Made by a program: the position numbers and the translations under genes. The notes under the pieces were generated by a model. That model made no database searches and was not told the DNA's origin. It saw only the letters and a program-made list of their open reading frames with translations. Below, one piece after another: positions 10,501-19,734 of a DNA stretch of 27,448 nucleotides (the stretch's first letter is position 1; each line of letters starts with the position of its first letter). This DNA comes from Phoronis ovalis. Taxonomy: Eukaryota; Phoronida; Phoronidae. The stretch spans positions 1 to 27,448 of the forward strand of contig JAOXYB010042948.1 of assembly GCA_028565635.1 (NCBI GenBank), read 5' to 3'.

Positions 10501-12062
10501 TATATTGTGGGTTTAGAATGATGACCACATTAGGAAACATTAAAGCTATTAGGTCAAGGATTTGAGTTTTCTCCCTACTCCAGCCGATGAAATTAGATTT
10601 TATCAGAAATTTATTGGTTGTTCAGAACAATTTTCGGTTCAAATTGGTACACATTCTATATGGCATTTAATTGTTAAGGATTTTATATTTAAAAATGTTC
10701 TTTTCCTTCCCGATATATTTTATACGCCATATTAACTTGGTCTTCTAATAATACGACTCTCAATTAAAATATAGTTTCCTAGGCAGCTTTTTAATTCTTT
10801 TCAAATACGCAGTCAGACATGTATGATATACAGCATGCAAATTAAAATATAAAACCTACTAACAACTTTTTGACGGCTATAATCAAATTTATTACAGTTT
10901 ATAGTGCTCCTTAACGGGTCACCAAAAAGAATAATGACAAATACAAGTCACTCTTCAATATTATTATGACTCTGATGTAACACTGCATTGTCTTGGTAAA
11001 TAAACCAAATATGAACTTTCAAAAGGGTAATAAATTGACTTCGAATGACATTTTATTTTTCATGGAAAAATATTTACTGTGAAACAAGGATTTTTATTAT
11101 GGATGTTGTAACCTGAGAGTGTTCTAAACTTATGTTAAATAATATAGTAATATAACAGTTCCCTATGATCACCAGCTTTTCTACTTTTATACGATTTAAA
11201 GATTAACTTTCAAATGAAAAGTAAGAACTACGTACTCATTTTTTTTAGAAAAATGGACCGAATAACGAACATTGTAATGATTTACTAATAACTGTAAATC
11301 TGCAGACCGGGTCATCACGGTAATAACGATATGCAACTGTTTATCCAAAATATTTTACATATTTTAATCACTACTACCAATAGGTGTCCAAGAGACGGGA
11401 ATATGAAATATTGTGAGATGATGAAGAGTATATTTTGATTACATTTTATGTAGTATCATCTTTTATCCACGTGCATTAAGTAGTCTACGCACTTAATTTA
11501 TTAACAGAAACAGATTTCAATAATCAACAAGAAATTTATCAAATGGGACATAATTGTCATCGGAAGCAAGATTACCGATTTTTAGGCCTTATTTCACAAT
11601 TGCTTCCAAGGAAAACTGTCCAAAATAGCCTACTTTTCAGCAAAATAAATTACCTACATGTATGATTAGGGTCAAGCTGAAAGTTATCTTTACTTTTGTT
11701 AAGGGTTAACTATGCGATCACAATTCGTTTATTTATTAGCTCTAAATACAATTATTGCAGAAATTAAGAAACCCTTTGGTAATCTTTATGCACTTACAAT
11801 TCGAAAAATTGGCTTTTATAACACAGACAATTAGTTCTAAATTCTCAACCACGTTGACTTTACTCCTTTCAGCAAAAGACCCGTGGTCATTTTTAAGTAC
11901 GTTGAGATCTTGGCAATAAGCAAAGTATGAAAAATGTGATATACTTTTATATAGCAAACAATAAAAGATTAATAATCTTACCCCGGTATTGAACGATTCT
12001 GTAAACTGTATGCATAACAATAACACAAACAGGGCGCTAGTTAAGAAACTCCTGGACAACAT
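1389..12062 (-). CDS. Secreted astacin-family zinc metalloprotease (Asp-rich pro-region, astacin, EGF, CUB); 14 exons
   Basis: Exons on the minus strand in transcript order: 12062-11982, 8835-8792, 8350-8323, 7802-7383, 6743-6600, 6298-6091, 5976-5853, 5427-5346, 5105-4902, 4384-4261, 3404-3270, 2570-2449, 2071-1941, 1560-1389. All junctions are GT-AG and phases agree throughout. The sum is 2019 bp (672 residues plus TAA). Seen: signal peptide (about 1-23), Asp-rich pro-region (52-191), furin-type site RQKR (280-283), catalytic domain with zinc motif at 383-393 and Met-turn SIMHY (438-442), four cysteines at the expected astacin spacing (328, 354, 375, 485), EGF-like module (488-531), CUB domain (about 535-658). 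Family knowledge: such enzymes are secreted zymogens that cut extracellular proteins; astacin-EGF-CUB architecture recalls nematode NAS proteins and sea urchin BP10/SpAN. The substrate cannot be read from sequence. Exons 4-14 are firm. Exons 2 and 3 are short and inferred from phase and splice sites. Confidence 0.9.
1941..2071 (-). CDS. Astacin gene exon 13: middle of CUB domain
   Basis: Encodes TDPGFRLRVWFEGEFGLPC followed by a segment with LCHDYLEIRPR. The CxDYLEIR phrase is the CUB block around the third cysteine. One additional cysteine (in LPCTRS) precedes it. Acceptor TTTTTTTCAG; donor GTTTGT in phase 2. Confidence 0.88.
2449..2570 (-). CDS. Astacin gene exon 12: first part of CUB domain
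   Basis: Begins VDQCGG, a standard CUB opening, continues through GEIGTLESPPSYFS and ends ECSWLLR, matching the C1-to-C2 stretch of CUB domains. Acceptor TTATTTCAG; donor GTAAAG in phase 0. Confidence 0.88.
2716..2796 (+). tRNA. tRNA-Ser (anticodon UGA)
   Basis: An 81-base cloverleaf: 7-bp acceptor stem GTAGTCG/CGACTAC with discriminator G, anticodon stem ATGGA/TCCAT enclosing CTTGAAA (anticodon TGA, reading UCA serine codons), an extended variable arm pairing GGGA with TTCC as expected for serine tRNAs, and a T stem GCAGG/CCTGC. An A box (TGGCTGAGTGG) is present. It is very similar to animal tRNA-Ser(UGA). Two oddities: the T loop reads TTTAAAT rather than TTCGAAT, which removes the conserved C56, and the D loop appears one base short. 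It could therefore be a functional variant or a decaying copy. It lies antisense in an intron of the protease gene. Confidence 0.85.
2805..2809 (+). terminator. RNA polymerase III terminator (T5)
   Basis: A run of five T lies eight bases beyond the tRNA 3' end, the usual place for a Pol III stop signal. Its presence favours an expressed tRNA gene. Confidence 0.6.
3270..3404 (-). CDS. Astacin gene exon 11: EGF-like module
   Basis: Six cysteines are arranged as C-x8-C-x10-C-x2-C-x-C-x8-C and end in CPDGFQGQFC, typical of the EGF-like module after the catalytic domain in NAS-type astacins. The GY-x-DP motif between the second and third cysteines is also characteristic. Flanked by TTTTAG and GTACTG splice sites. 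The adjacent intron (2571-3269) contains the tRNA gene on the other strand. Confidence 0.9.
4261..4384 (-). CDS. Astacin gene exon 10: C-terminal catalytic subdomain
   Basis: Starts EFTKDGYTTITTQD and contains the family block IGQRLTISFADAKAANLAYC, equivalent to the GQR-x-LSxxD-x-x-x-x-NxLYxC end of astacin domains. Cys485 should pair with Cys328. Leaves in phase 1 at GTTTGT. Confidence 0.93.
4902..5105 (-). CDS. Astacin gene exon 9: zinc-binding active site and Met-turn
   Basis: This 68-codon exon contains HEIGHVIGFYHEHVRPDRD, the complete astacin zinc-binding signature. His383, His387 and His393 are the zinc ligands and Glu384 the catalytic base. It ends with SIMHYNQK, where Met440 is the Met-turn and Tyr442 the fifth-ligand tyrosine. 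All catalytic residues are intact, so an active enzyme is expected. Phase 0 at both ends with TTTTCAG and GTAAGT sites. Confidence 0.97.
5346..5427 (-). CDS. Astacin gene exon 8: central catalytic strand region
   Basis: The exon encodes DGGCSTYVGRTPG and then a stretch ending NLAPNCYT. GGCxSxVGR is an astacin signature, and Cys354 and Cys375 correspond to the second disulfide pair. It has a TTTTTGTAG acceptor and a GTAAGC donor in phase 0. Confidence 0.92.
5853..5976 (-). CDS. Astacin gene exon 7: N-terminal catalytic subdomain
   Basis: The exon encodes LVEKNAIYDALSKWEEVTCL and then a stretch ending SFIRFTK. This matches the astacin block in which an amphipathic helix leads to W-EE-x-TC; Cys328 corresponds to the first disulfide cysteine of the fold. 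It enters in phase 1 (completing Thr309) and leaves in phase 2 at GTATGT. Confidence 0.9.
6091..6298 (-). CDS. Astacin gene exon 6: switch-like segment, furin site, start of mature enzyme
   Basis: Acceptor TTCTTCAG, donor GTAAGT, ending in phase 1. It carries two N-glycosylation sequons (NIT at 247 and 251), then MIDDMYVTPVQ (256-266), which aligns with the FxGD aspartate-switch region of astacin pro-peptides. Next comes the furin-type site RQKR (280-283), directly followed by the mature N-terminal region with QWDLPIKYKLD, equivalent to the W-x-IPYxID block of the family. In known astacins the switch Asp coordinates zinc in the zymogen; here the aligned Asp is kept, while Phe and Gly are replaced by Met and Asp. 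Confidence 0.85.
6600..6743 (-). CDS. Astacin gene exon 5: pro-region with paired cysteines
   Basis: This 48-codon exon has phase 0 at both ends. The acceptor is TGCATAG, and the exon opens with IKWINSRFRFNHRHHN, followed by CGGIPPRRDC and a tail ending SSLDVK at a GTATTT donor. A nearby CTCCAG acceptor would put a stop in frame, so the TGCATAG site is chosen. The two cysteines ten residues apart could form a small loop in the pro-region. No domain recognised. Confidence 0.7.
6821..6852. repeat. Perfect 16-bp tandem duplication
   Basis: GAACATTGTAGCAAAA occurs twice head to tail in the intron between exons 4 and 5 of the protease, just upstream of the exon 5 acceptor on the minus strand. It is probably a simple replication-slippage event. 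Confidence 0.85.
7383..7802 (-). CDS. Astacin gene exon 4: Asp-rich pro-region
   Basis: This 140-codon exon has phase 0 at both ends, a CATTTCAG acceptor and a GTAAGT donor. It begins RFLTQQNLYTEEDLEHL, passes a furin-type motif RHKR (residues 72-75), then carries Asp runs of 6, 3, 4, 3, 13 and 6 separated by Ala, Ser or Phe, a normal-complexity stretch with HHGLSEMEWEFAKLSLSKL, and a second acidic run with 8 Asp and 5 Glu. Mixed GAT and GAC codons, an open frame throughout and ordinary coding sequence on both sides show it is translated. Astacin pro-regions vary greatly in length; I know of no standard domain matching this block. Calcium or cation binding is an inference from composition. 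Confidence 0.85.
7589..7732. repeat. Trinucleotide (ATC/GAT) repeat inside a coding exon
   Basis: The plus strand shows interrupted TCA/ATC/GTC repeats, read on the minus strand as GAT/GAC Asp codons in exon 4 of the protease. Six identical GAT codons occur near 7590-7610; elsewhere GAC and Ala codons interrupt the run. A plus-strand poly-His frame and a minus-strand poly-Met frame over the same bases are by-products of the repeat. Confidence 0.85.
8323..8350 (-). CDS. Astacin gene exon 3 (28-nt microexon, predicted)
   Basis: The acceptor CTTCAACAG is followed by one base completing Arg and then DLNKAIQRK, ending in phase 0 at a strong GTAAGT donor. The frame runs directly into exon 4 (RFLTQQNLYTEEDLEHL). 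The same frame stays open upstream for about 110 bases, so a longer exon using a weaker acceptor is possible. Together with exon 2 it gives a continuous charged helical segment. Confidence 0.5.
8792..8835 (-). CDS. Astacin gene exon 2 (44 nt, predicted)
   Basis: It starts in phase 0 after an acceptor reading GACATCAG, encodes SLEIDFINFLFEKC plus two bases of an Arg codon, and ends at a GTTAGT donor in phase 2. An overlapping GTAAGT donor five bases further would end in phase 0, but no phase-0 acceptor exists at the next exon, so the first is preferred. The peptide joins smoothly to exon 3 and would form an amphipathic helical start to the pro-region. The evidence is splice sites and phase only. 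Confidence 0.5.
8836..11981 (-). other. Astacin gene intron 1 (about 3.1 kb)
   Basis: This stretch is AT-rich and shows no convincing exon on either strand. It contains short palindromic AT sequence near 8930-8950 and a few GATGATG runs near 10030. Small open frames at 9092-9277 and 9672-9881 on the plus strand lack motifs and splice context. An unannotated extra exon of the protease cannot be excluded. Confidence 0.45.
11982..12062 (-). CDS. Astacin gene exon 1: start codon and signal peptide
   Basis: The exon encodes 27 residues beginning MLSRSFLTSALFVLLL, a typical secretory signal with a hydrophobic core; cleavage is likely after about residue 23 (FTES). It ends in phase 0 at a good donor, GTAAGA. 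Reading on past that donor gives no family-like sequence, so the longer open frame is intron. It is placed in this gene because it is the only signal-peptide-like exon upstream on the same strand and its phase matches exon 2. The intron that follows would be about 3.1 kb. Confidence 0.7.
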
Positions 12063-12600
12063 GTCGATTGGTGCTCGATAATTAAAATAACTTTAGTTAC
12101 CCTTCACCTGTCATTTAAAGCTACGTAACATACGGGTTCTTCCTAGCGTTAAACTTATCGTAGCCAATGACAACAATCTGTGAACAGAATTCATTAAAAT
12201 ATTGATATGCGTTCATGGAATAATTACACGTAATACAACTAGTCGACACTTAGCTCCACCACGTAGTGCCATGCACAGGCGTGTGATCAATGATTTGTAA
12301 AACACCAAGGTTTGGTTTCCTTTATCTTCTATAAATCTTTCAAAATTACCGCGGCTGTCGTCCGCTCCCAGACGCTACCTCCTGTTCATTGCTGCCGCTT
12401 TGGAACGAGTGTCCAATGAGTGGGAATCATTTAGAATATTCCACCTGCACTTTTCACGTCTGTTTCTGGCTAAGTACAGCTTTTTTTGTGTCACCTGGAC
12501 AAAACTTGAAAAGTGGCGGACAGAGTGCATTTTAATAATGTAATAACTCCAGCTTTACTGCACATAGAAAACTCTAAGACCTTTATAAGTGATTTTTAAA
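12063..12600 (-). promoter_or_regulatory. Upstream region of the astacin gene (5' UTR and putative promoter)
   Basis: The stretch directly upstream of the minus-strand start codon. From about 12240 to 12530 it is less AT-rich than its surroundings. A CCAAT pentamer on the plus strand lies at 12164-12168. No clear TATA box could be assigned and the transcription start is unknown, so this is a positional assignment only. Confidence 0.3.
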
Positions 12601-14400
12601 GATTATTCTTCGCTCTTGTATTTCAGCATTTTATCATGATAACTAGTATAAATACGAAAATCTTTTTATTTCAATACTGTTCGGCTTGTCAGCCTATATT
12701 TAGGGTTTACTAGTTTTTGTTGCATTTATGAAATAACGTCATACAACGGACGCACGGGTATTGTTGAATCACATGCACAATTTATGATATCGGGTTATTA
12801 TAACTATATAGTCCCAGATCGATGATATTCATTACTTATTTTAAAAATTTAGAACATAAGAATTTTTAGTCCATTTAATTCTTTTGTTTTTAATAAACAG
12901 AAAATCCTATAATGTTCTATGCACACATTTTTCCTATTATTTTTACTTCGAAATCTGTTAAAATGTGATTTCTTGTTTGCATTAAAATAATTAGATTTAG
13001 CTTTGAATATTTTTTTCTATAGTTATAAACAAAAATTATATTGTTGACGATCAGCATACAGAACATAACATATCCTTTGCTTTACTGCTTGCTTATTACC
13101 GTCAATAACGAATTCTGTACTAATTAAGTTTCAACATTTCAATATTGGGACTTTAATGACAAACTGAAATTCAAGTTAACTAGAACATCTAGATTTGGTA
13201 CAATATAAAGGAGACCGCCGAGAAGTTGTTAAGTTTTTTTCCCTAATATCTACGCACAAATACGCGAAATATATTTTCATTATAACCGCAAGTTTTCGTT
13301 AAACACTTTGTTTTTCTGTACTTGGTAAGGTTGACAGAATCGTTGGAAGGACTTTTTAATGACTATTCAACGTGTAGGGCCCAATATAACCGGACAATAT
13401 TACCTTCCTCTATGACCCACATATTTTGCGAAACTTTTTTAGCAGATTTCTGATTTCAAGGGAAATTATTACTAAAGCACCTGCTCTTATACTATTGTTG
13501 CAGAGATCGATCTATATATTCAACTACGTCACAAAATGTAATTCCACGCTAGCTATATTATTAGATCGTTGCGTCACTGATAGTGGCAAAAACTATGCTG
13601 CAGTGTCATCTTAAAATCACGAATTGTGCTATGTAACCCGGGTATGTAACCGAGAACTCTTGTTGTGACTTTTTCCGACATGACCTTTAAAGTACAAAGC
13701 ATTGAAATTGTTCTATTCATTATTTAATAATCAAAAAGACAGCAATGACAATCAAGTTTAAGACACTGCTTGTTGAGAAATCATTGGACTTCCACTTAAC
13801 TGTAGACAGAAGTGGTTCCAGGATTTTAAGCTGGAGATTAGTTACAAATTTTTGCCTTAATGTTTACTATTTAACTGGTATTTCGTTAATTGTTCGAACC
13901 CCTGGAACATGCTATAACCGCCACTGATTGTCACCTATTCATTAATTACTAGCCATACTCATAGTTTTATCGCCAAATTACGATTGCTAATTTTGACACA
14001 TTTTTACCCATTTCTATTCACGGTTGACGCACGTATATTTTTTTCTAAGTGTTCTTTCAATCTTGAACATTTTTTAAAAATAAGGAAATAAGTATACTAC
14101 ATGATATTTTTTGTTTATTTTTTCAACTATTTAAGCCTAAATAATTTTTGAATAAATCATTTTGTTCAAAACTGTTTTCATTTCGAAGAATGCAATATGC
14201 GGATTTGTTGAAAAAAAGAAAATAGTATTAATAAAGCTAAATGTTATACACGGAATTTTAAAAATCAATTGATGTAATAATTTGAGACTGTCTTCTTCAG
14301 AAATAATTTTGTAACAGCTAAATTTTGTAAATGTTTAAAAACCATAATTCCATAAGTTATGTTTTAATGATTTTAAAACTTAAAACTGAGTCCTCTGGAA
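12601..14400. other. Intergenic AT-rich sequence, no feature supported
   Basis: No exon with matching splice sites or recognisable protein was seen on either strand. Open frames at 13426-13614 and 13745-13927 are short, unflanked by plausible splice context and without motifs. Confidence 0.5.
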
Positions 14401-14413
14401 ATAGGCTTTTTTT

Positions 14414-14556
14414 GGGGGGGGGGATTTTTGTATTAGTTCCACGACCATAAATATGCAATATATTTATTCAGTTTGCTTTTCATTATTCAATGAGACATTA
14501 ATAATCATACTGTGGAACGAGCCTACATTGCAGCCCGCGCGCCCGCCCGCGCGCCC
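14414..14556. repeat. G10 tract and GC-rich alternating block
   Basis: A run of ten G at 14414-14423 is followed about 110 bases later by a block of GCCCGCGC units (14533-14556), nearly pure C/G in a region that is mostly A and T. It resembles purine-pyrimidine alternation able to adopt Z-DNA. No gene is associated. Confidence 0.6.
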
Positions 14557-16390
14557 AACTGTCATTTTTTTCTTCGAAATTCTGAGCATCCTATTGAAAT
14601 TGTCACACTTGGAAGTGATATAAAGGAAATGATAATTACATATTTCCAGAACATTTCATGATTTTTGAGGATACATTAAATCAAAGGTCATGTCATACTG
14701 TAGTTTTTGTCATATTTATAATCCATTGAAGAAGAATTTACTAAAACGGAAGCAAAATCTATTTCAAAAATACGAACAAGCAGACAAATTCTGAAATTTA
14801 TTATACTCTCGGGATACTATTTTGTTAGACAAATTAAACAGCCTTATGGAAACAAAATGTTGTAGACGGATTTGGTACATGTTTTATTAAATAACATAAA
14901 ACGGGAAAGTCAAGCATTTAGTACATCAGTCCTTTTAAAACGCAGTTATTTTAACGACTGGTTTAGCGGGGGTGATAGTTCTATTCAAGTTTGTTTTTAT
15001 TGTTAATGTTTATTACATAGTGTGCATAAGCGAATGACACATTGCGCCAGTTTGTACGCCTTAAAATAAGGAACTCGTGGGTTATCATGCATCACGATAA
15101 TAATATATATGTATTCATGCTATCGAGACACTGTCCCGAGTGGTCATGCTGTAATTCTACTTTACTACGTATGACATGTATTTGCAATGTACTTTATTGC
15201 AACTGTCAATCACAAGAATTGATAACAGAACAAACTGTTTCTGAAGTAGCTATTGGTCCAAGTATTGATGCAAATCATATATTACCAAAAGTAGGGTTGA
15301 GATATTATTGTATAAAAAAAGTGTTTACATGTGTCACTGGGTGTAATACCCGAATGTAATCCAAAAAATTAAAAATAAGTGGACAAGGATTTTTTAATAA
15401 TTTTACTTATATATGTATGTGTGTGTGTGTTCCGTGTACTTATTATTGCTCTTTTTGGAATAAAGTTTTAGTTCGGAATGATCTAAAGATGGTTAGCATA
15501 AAATACGTGATGACAGAAGGATGATAGTAACCATGGACCTTGTTGGCAGTTAAGTTAATAGGGTTGTAACGTAGTTGCATGTCGTTTACTGTTAGGGTTC
15601 AGTACCCAGATGTTTGAATCAATATTAAGGTTCGGTTTCAATTTGAGTGCAATACTGAAATGCATGGTCTGGCACTGTTTATATTGTGGATGCCACTGTT
15701 CCACACTTGAATCACCAGACCGTAATATATAATGATAACTGTAGGATAGAACATTAGACTAATATTTGCCGCCACAACATTACAATTGACCTAACTCAGT
15801 ACTCATGTGATCAACGGGTGTTACTTAATTAAAGTTTGTCCCACTTCAAGACATTTCAGTACAATGTTCAAAAGAACAAAACGGTACCAGTTGTAGATGC
15901 CTTTGATATGGGAGTGGTTCTTTTAAATATATGATTTAATGTATATCCAAGAGATGATGAGATGGCGAGATGACAGGATGTCATATTCTTTGTCTCGAAC
16001 CACGTAAATGATGACAGAGGGATGACAGTAACTTTTGTTAGTTTGTTTATATAACTTACTGATGAGTTACAATTTTGTAATAAATCACAAGAAATACTAT
16101 TTTTCAGAACGTATAGAGTGTAACAAATCACGGATGTGTATCACATACATCCATGAACAAATACAATTCTATTTAACATATTTCCTGATAAATTAAAATT
16201 ATTTTGTTTTGGTGTAGCTACAAAAAATAGACACACTTTGATTTTTGACGTCAGTGGTAGGCATGCAAAAAGTGCAGATGTTACATTGAAGGCATCACAA
16301 TAGGAATGGCTCATAATTGCCTATAGGCATTGCCGATGGACATTAAAAGACATAGAAAAGATAGTAATCTAGAATTATGAGCCCTGCTTT
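14557..16390. other. Intergenic sequence with a short TA/TG microsatellite
   Basis: A TA/TG dinucleotide run occupies about 15409-15430. The rest is AT-rich and yields no supported gene. The 105-codon plus-strand frame at 15042-15359 has several cysteines but no family resemblance and no splice context. A GATGACAG-like phrase recurs near 15513, 15972 and 16012-16026, suggesting a weak local repeat. Confidence 0.4.
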
Positions 16391-16677
16391 AATCACTGTC
16401 ACCGCCATCATGATCATCGTGATCATTAGCATCATATTACCATGATCATCATCAACATTCTTCGTCGTCGTCATCATCATTATCATTATCATCATCATCG
16501 TCATCATCATCATCATTATCATCATCATAGCATTAACATAAACATTAGCATTAGCAGCAGCATCATCATATTTATCATTATCACCATCATGGGGATAATT
16601 TCATCATCGCTGTCGTTAACATCGTCACCGTCGTCGTCATCATCAGCATCATCATCATCATCATCATTATCATCAGC
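16391..16677. repeat. Interrupted (ATC)n microsatellite
   Basis: About 290 bases made mostly of ATC/CAT/GTC triplets with interruptions, the same motif class that encodes Asp in exon 4 of the protease. Here it is intergenic. Both strands show long artefactual frames (His/Ile/Ser-rich on plus, Met/Asp-rich on minus) because the triplet repeat avoids stops; neither is a gene. Confidence 0.9.
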
Positions 16678-16805
16678 TCGCCTGGCTTGTAATGTTTATT
16701 ATTTATATTTTACAGTGGATTTACCAGATACACCGGATCAGCCTACATGTAAACACATAAATACTAGATATCTCGGAAGCACCCATTGAGTCTGTTCCCC
16801 ATAAT

Positions 16806-16880
16806 ATCTGTTCCCCAGAGGAGTCTGCTGGCTACTGGCAAACCTTAAACAGTTCATCCAGCTGGTAATGGGGAACAGAT
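16806..16880. repeat. Short inverted repeat (11-bp arms)
   Basis: ATCTGTTCCCC at 16806-16816 is the exact reverse complement of GGGGAACAGAT at 16870-16880, with a 53-base loop. Related TTCCCC/GGAACA and GCTGG phrases recur to about 17045, so this may be the edge of a larger degenerate repeat. Confidence 0.6.
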
Positions 16881-17059
16881 CTGATTGTCCACATTAACAC
16901 CACTAAATGATTTATTTAAGCGGTTCTTTTTTTGAAAATTTCAGCTGGCAGATAGAGTTCCCCTGCATGTTTAGTTGGCTGGTGAATTAAAAAAAAATCA
17001 GCTTGCTGGTGAGTGAGGAACAGAGATGGTGTTCCCAGCTACATTACCAAATGGTTTAT

Positions 17060-18857
17060 CTGAGCATGAAACTGCTAGTTTATTGACGAGCAATTTGTTA
17101 AGTGACTGACTGGTTACATAAATGTATCATTAAAGGGCGAGCGGTGTTAGATTCTGACCGGAAATCCATACATATGCAGACACTGTTTTAAAGCATTCTA
17201 CTGTCAAAATGCAGACGTGTTTTTTTTTTGTATTGCGAAAACATTATAATTTGTCTTTTTCTCTTAATTTCAGGAAACAGCAAGTATGTAGGGATAACAT
17301 GCGTTCTGTTACGGATAAGATCATCGATGATAATGACAACGTAACTATTGATTTGTGAGCTATAATTAAGATCTAGTTCCAGTCCGAACGGTCGTCCAAA
17401 CCGATAGTTAATCATCGTTCCTTATATTTCACATCTCAAATATCCGACTATAATGCTCTTTGCCAGTGACATAAATTACCCCTTTATTATTAATAGTGAT
17501 ATGATGTTTTAGTATTCTTATAAAACCATCAATAAAATAATAAAAAAGTATACGTCACAGTTTTTTTGCCTCCCATTTCACTGAATACTATTGCCAAAAA
17601 AGTTATTTTAGTAAAGGCAAACTGAAAACATAATATTTACCATTTTGAGTTTGTAAATTTATAAATTATCAAATGAGAGCATTTTCAGAAAAAAAATGTT
17701 TTTGAAATTCCATGTTAAATAGCCGCCTGAATTTTTCACGACAATGCGCCGGTCACCTACATTTAGTTCATATGGATGTTCATATGAAATGAGCGATTAG
17801 CAGACACCTGTAGACGGGACACTGCTGAGCTGTATGGAGAACTATTGAGCGGTAACATCAGAACGGCCGCTATGATGTCTATGATGCAATATGTAATATA
17901 AAACGTGTCACTGTGAGGTGGTGTGTCACTTATTCGTGCAAAAGGGACTATATCATTTAGCTGAGAGATTGGGTCCAGGTTTGGGTTACAGTGGATTTAC
18001 ATTTTGCATGGACTAACATTTTTTTGTTTATAAAAGAAATGTTATTTTGAACATTAAAAAAAATGATATCCTATCCAGTCTTTTGGTATATCGATTGAAC
18101 ATGCGAAAATAAGGCTTCTTTAACTTTAGAAATTACCCCCAAACAAAAGCGGCCTCTTAGTCCAAATGGGTGAGATGCAGGTGCTGAACGGTTGGGCATA
18201 TTTGGACGGCGATATAACATTGAATTTATTTGCAAAAAAAATTTCATTAGAAAATTCACAAATTTAGAATGGTAAATATTCACTTTTCATGCATTGTAGC
18301 TTCATACCGATAATAATTTTTCTCGGCAATATGTAATCAGATGTGTGTTTCCAAAAATTGTGACATAGAGAAAATCGGACTTATTGGATTGAGAATCCAT
18401 TAAAATGTCCAAGTACAAAAATTAGTACCTAGGCCGTAGTTAGGATTTACGTATAACTTTTGTCAATGTCGTATTTTTCGTGCGCGCGTGTGTGTGTGTA
18501 GTCTGTTTTACTGGTTTCCATAATGTTTACTATAATATGCAAGGCTCAAGCATGTATGTAAGAAAAAAAGGGAAAGTACTTTATATGTTATTATATATAT
18601 ATAAATAAGAAAATATATGATCAGCTGATCCTGATAAAATATGCGTTGCAAAAGTTGGGATGAAAATCAAAACTTAATATTTATTTAGGAAGATCTGATT
18701 TGATTTGATTTGTAAATTTCACATTAATATTAAAATGGCACAAACCGATGTGAGCCGAGTTTAAAATAGACAGTTGATTACTAGTGGTTTGAAAAATTGA
18801 TTGAGTGCTTTATTTTACATTTGCTTCAGTGTGTAAACTAGACATTCGAGTAGAGCG
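17060..18857. other. Intergenic sequence, no gene supported
   Basis: AT-rich sequence without convincing exons. It includes a GCGC/TG dinucleotide run near 18481-18499, an AT run near 18590-18605 and a perfect 12-bp palindrome GATCAGCTGATC at 18619-18630. Minus-strand frames at 17188-17415 and 18071-18283 look random or repeat-derived. Confidence 0.4.
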
Positions 18858-19578
18858 GCGGATCCAGGATTTTCTGAAAGGAAAACGCGAACGTTTTTTC
18901 GGATTCAGGATTATTTATTCATACAAGATGCATAATAACAAGCATTAAAGTTGCATTGCATACTATTTTTAGGTGGGAGATTTTACATTTGGTTTAGTGA
19001 GTAGTGGGATTGTGGAGCCTTACATCCGGTGCTCGCCTTGGTCGAACTCGAACGTGCGGGTGGATGCAGGAGGAGGATCATCCTCTCAGAAAAGGGGAGT
19101 CCGAGGGGCCTCCCTCGAATATTACATACTTTTTCCTGGTTTTTGATTCCCTTTTTGGGCATAATTTGCACAAGGATTGTTTCCATAAAAAATTGTTAAT
19201 TTTACTTGTCATAGCCAAAATTTGGTCTTTCAGAAAAGCAGCAGGACAAAAATTGACAACAAAATACTGTCCAGTTATTTGTATTGTAGAATATGTAACC
19301 TATTTATTTCATTGCTATCTACATCATAACCACTCGATAACAAAAAATATAAAAAAAATATAAAACGTCCATGAGAGTACTCAAGTTGTTTAATATCGCA
19401 GCTGTATTACCCATACCGGAATGTTTGTATTTCTTGAATCAACTTTATAACTGGTGATTCAGAAGTGTTAACAATGGTCCTCATACAAAATATTTTATAT
19501 ACATCTATTATAATTTTGAAATTGTTATAAATATTCAAAATAATGTTTTAATTTTTGGGAAGGGGAGCCCGGGTCCGC
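18858..19578. mobile_element. Candidate non-autonomous DNA transposon
   Basis: The left end reads GCGGATCCAGGATTTT and the right end, reverse-complemented, reads GCGGACCCGGGCTCCCC; the first 13 positions agree at about ten. Such GCGGATCCAGGAT ends are, from memory, common on dispersed elements in animal genomes. The interior (about 720 bp) carries only broken frames and no transposase. Flanking target-site duplications were not obvious, so the boundaries and class are tentative. Confidence 0.4.
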
Positions 19579-19734
19579 GTCATGACTCCACTACTTGGGT
19601 ACAAGCCAAATGTTGAATACATGAATGCAAGGCGGTTCTTGACTCTCTGAAGGTAACGAGTACCAAATCAAATTTCTCTACAGAAGCAATTTAAAACTAG
19701 ATAGCCTTTTAGCAAAGACAGGGTTGCTCATATT

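Noticed and set aside
11742-11981. Read-through of the signal-peptide frame past exon 1
   Set aside because: A strong GTAAGA donor ends the exon, and the sequence beyond has no family resemblance; a possible small exon near 11870-11915 gave no phase-consistent link.
15042-15359. 105-codon plus-strand frame with many cysteines
   Set aside because: The cysteines follow no known spacing, no signal peptide or splice sites are evident, and base composition equals the background.
16343-16789. Long frames on both strands over the ATC array (Met/Asp-rich minus, His/Ser-rich plus)
   Set aside because: Stop-free only because of the triplet repeat; no ordinary coding sequence or splice context flanks them.
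18983-19363. Overlapping frames on both strands near 19.0-19.4 kb
   Set aside because: They lie in the candidate transposon and show no transposase or reverse transcriptase motif.
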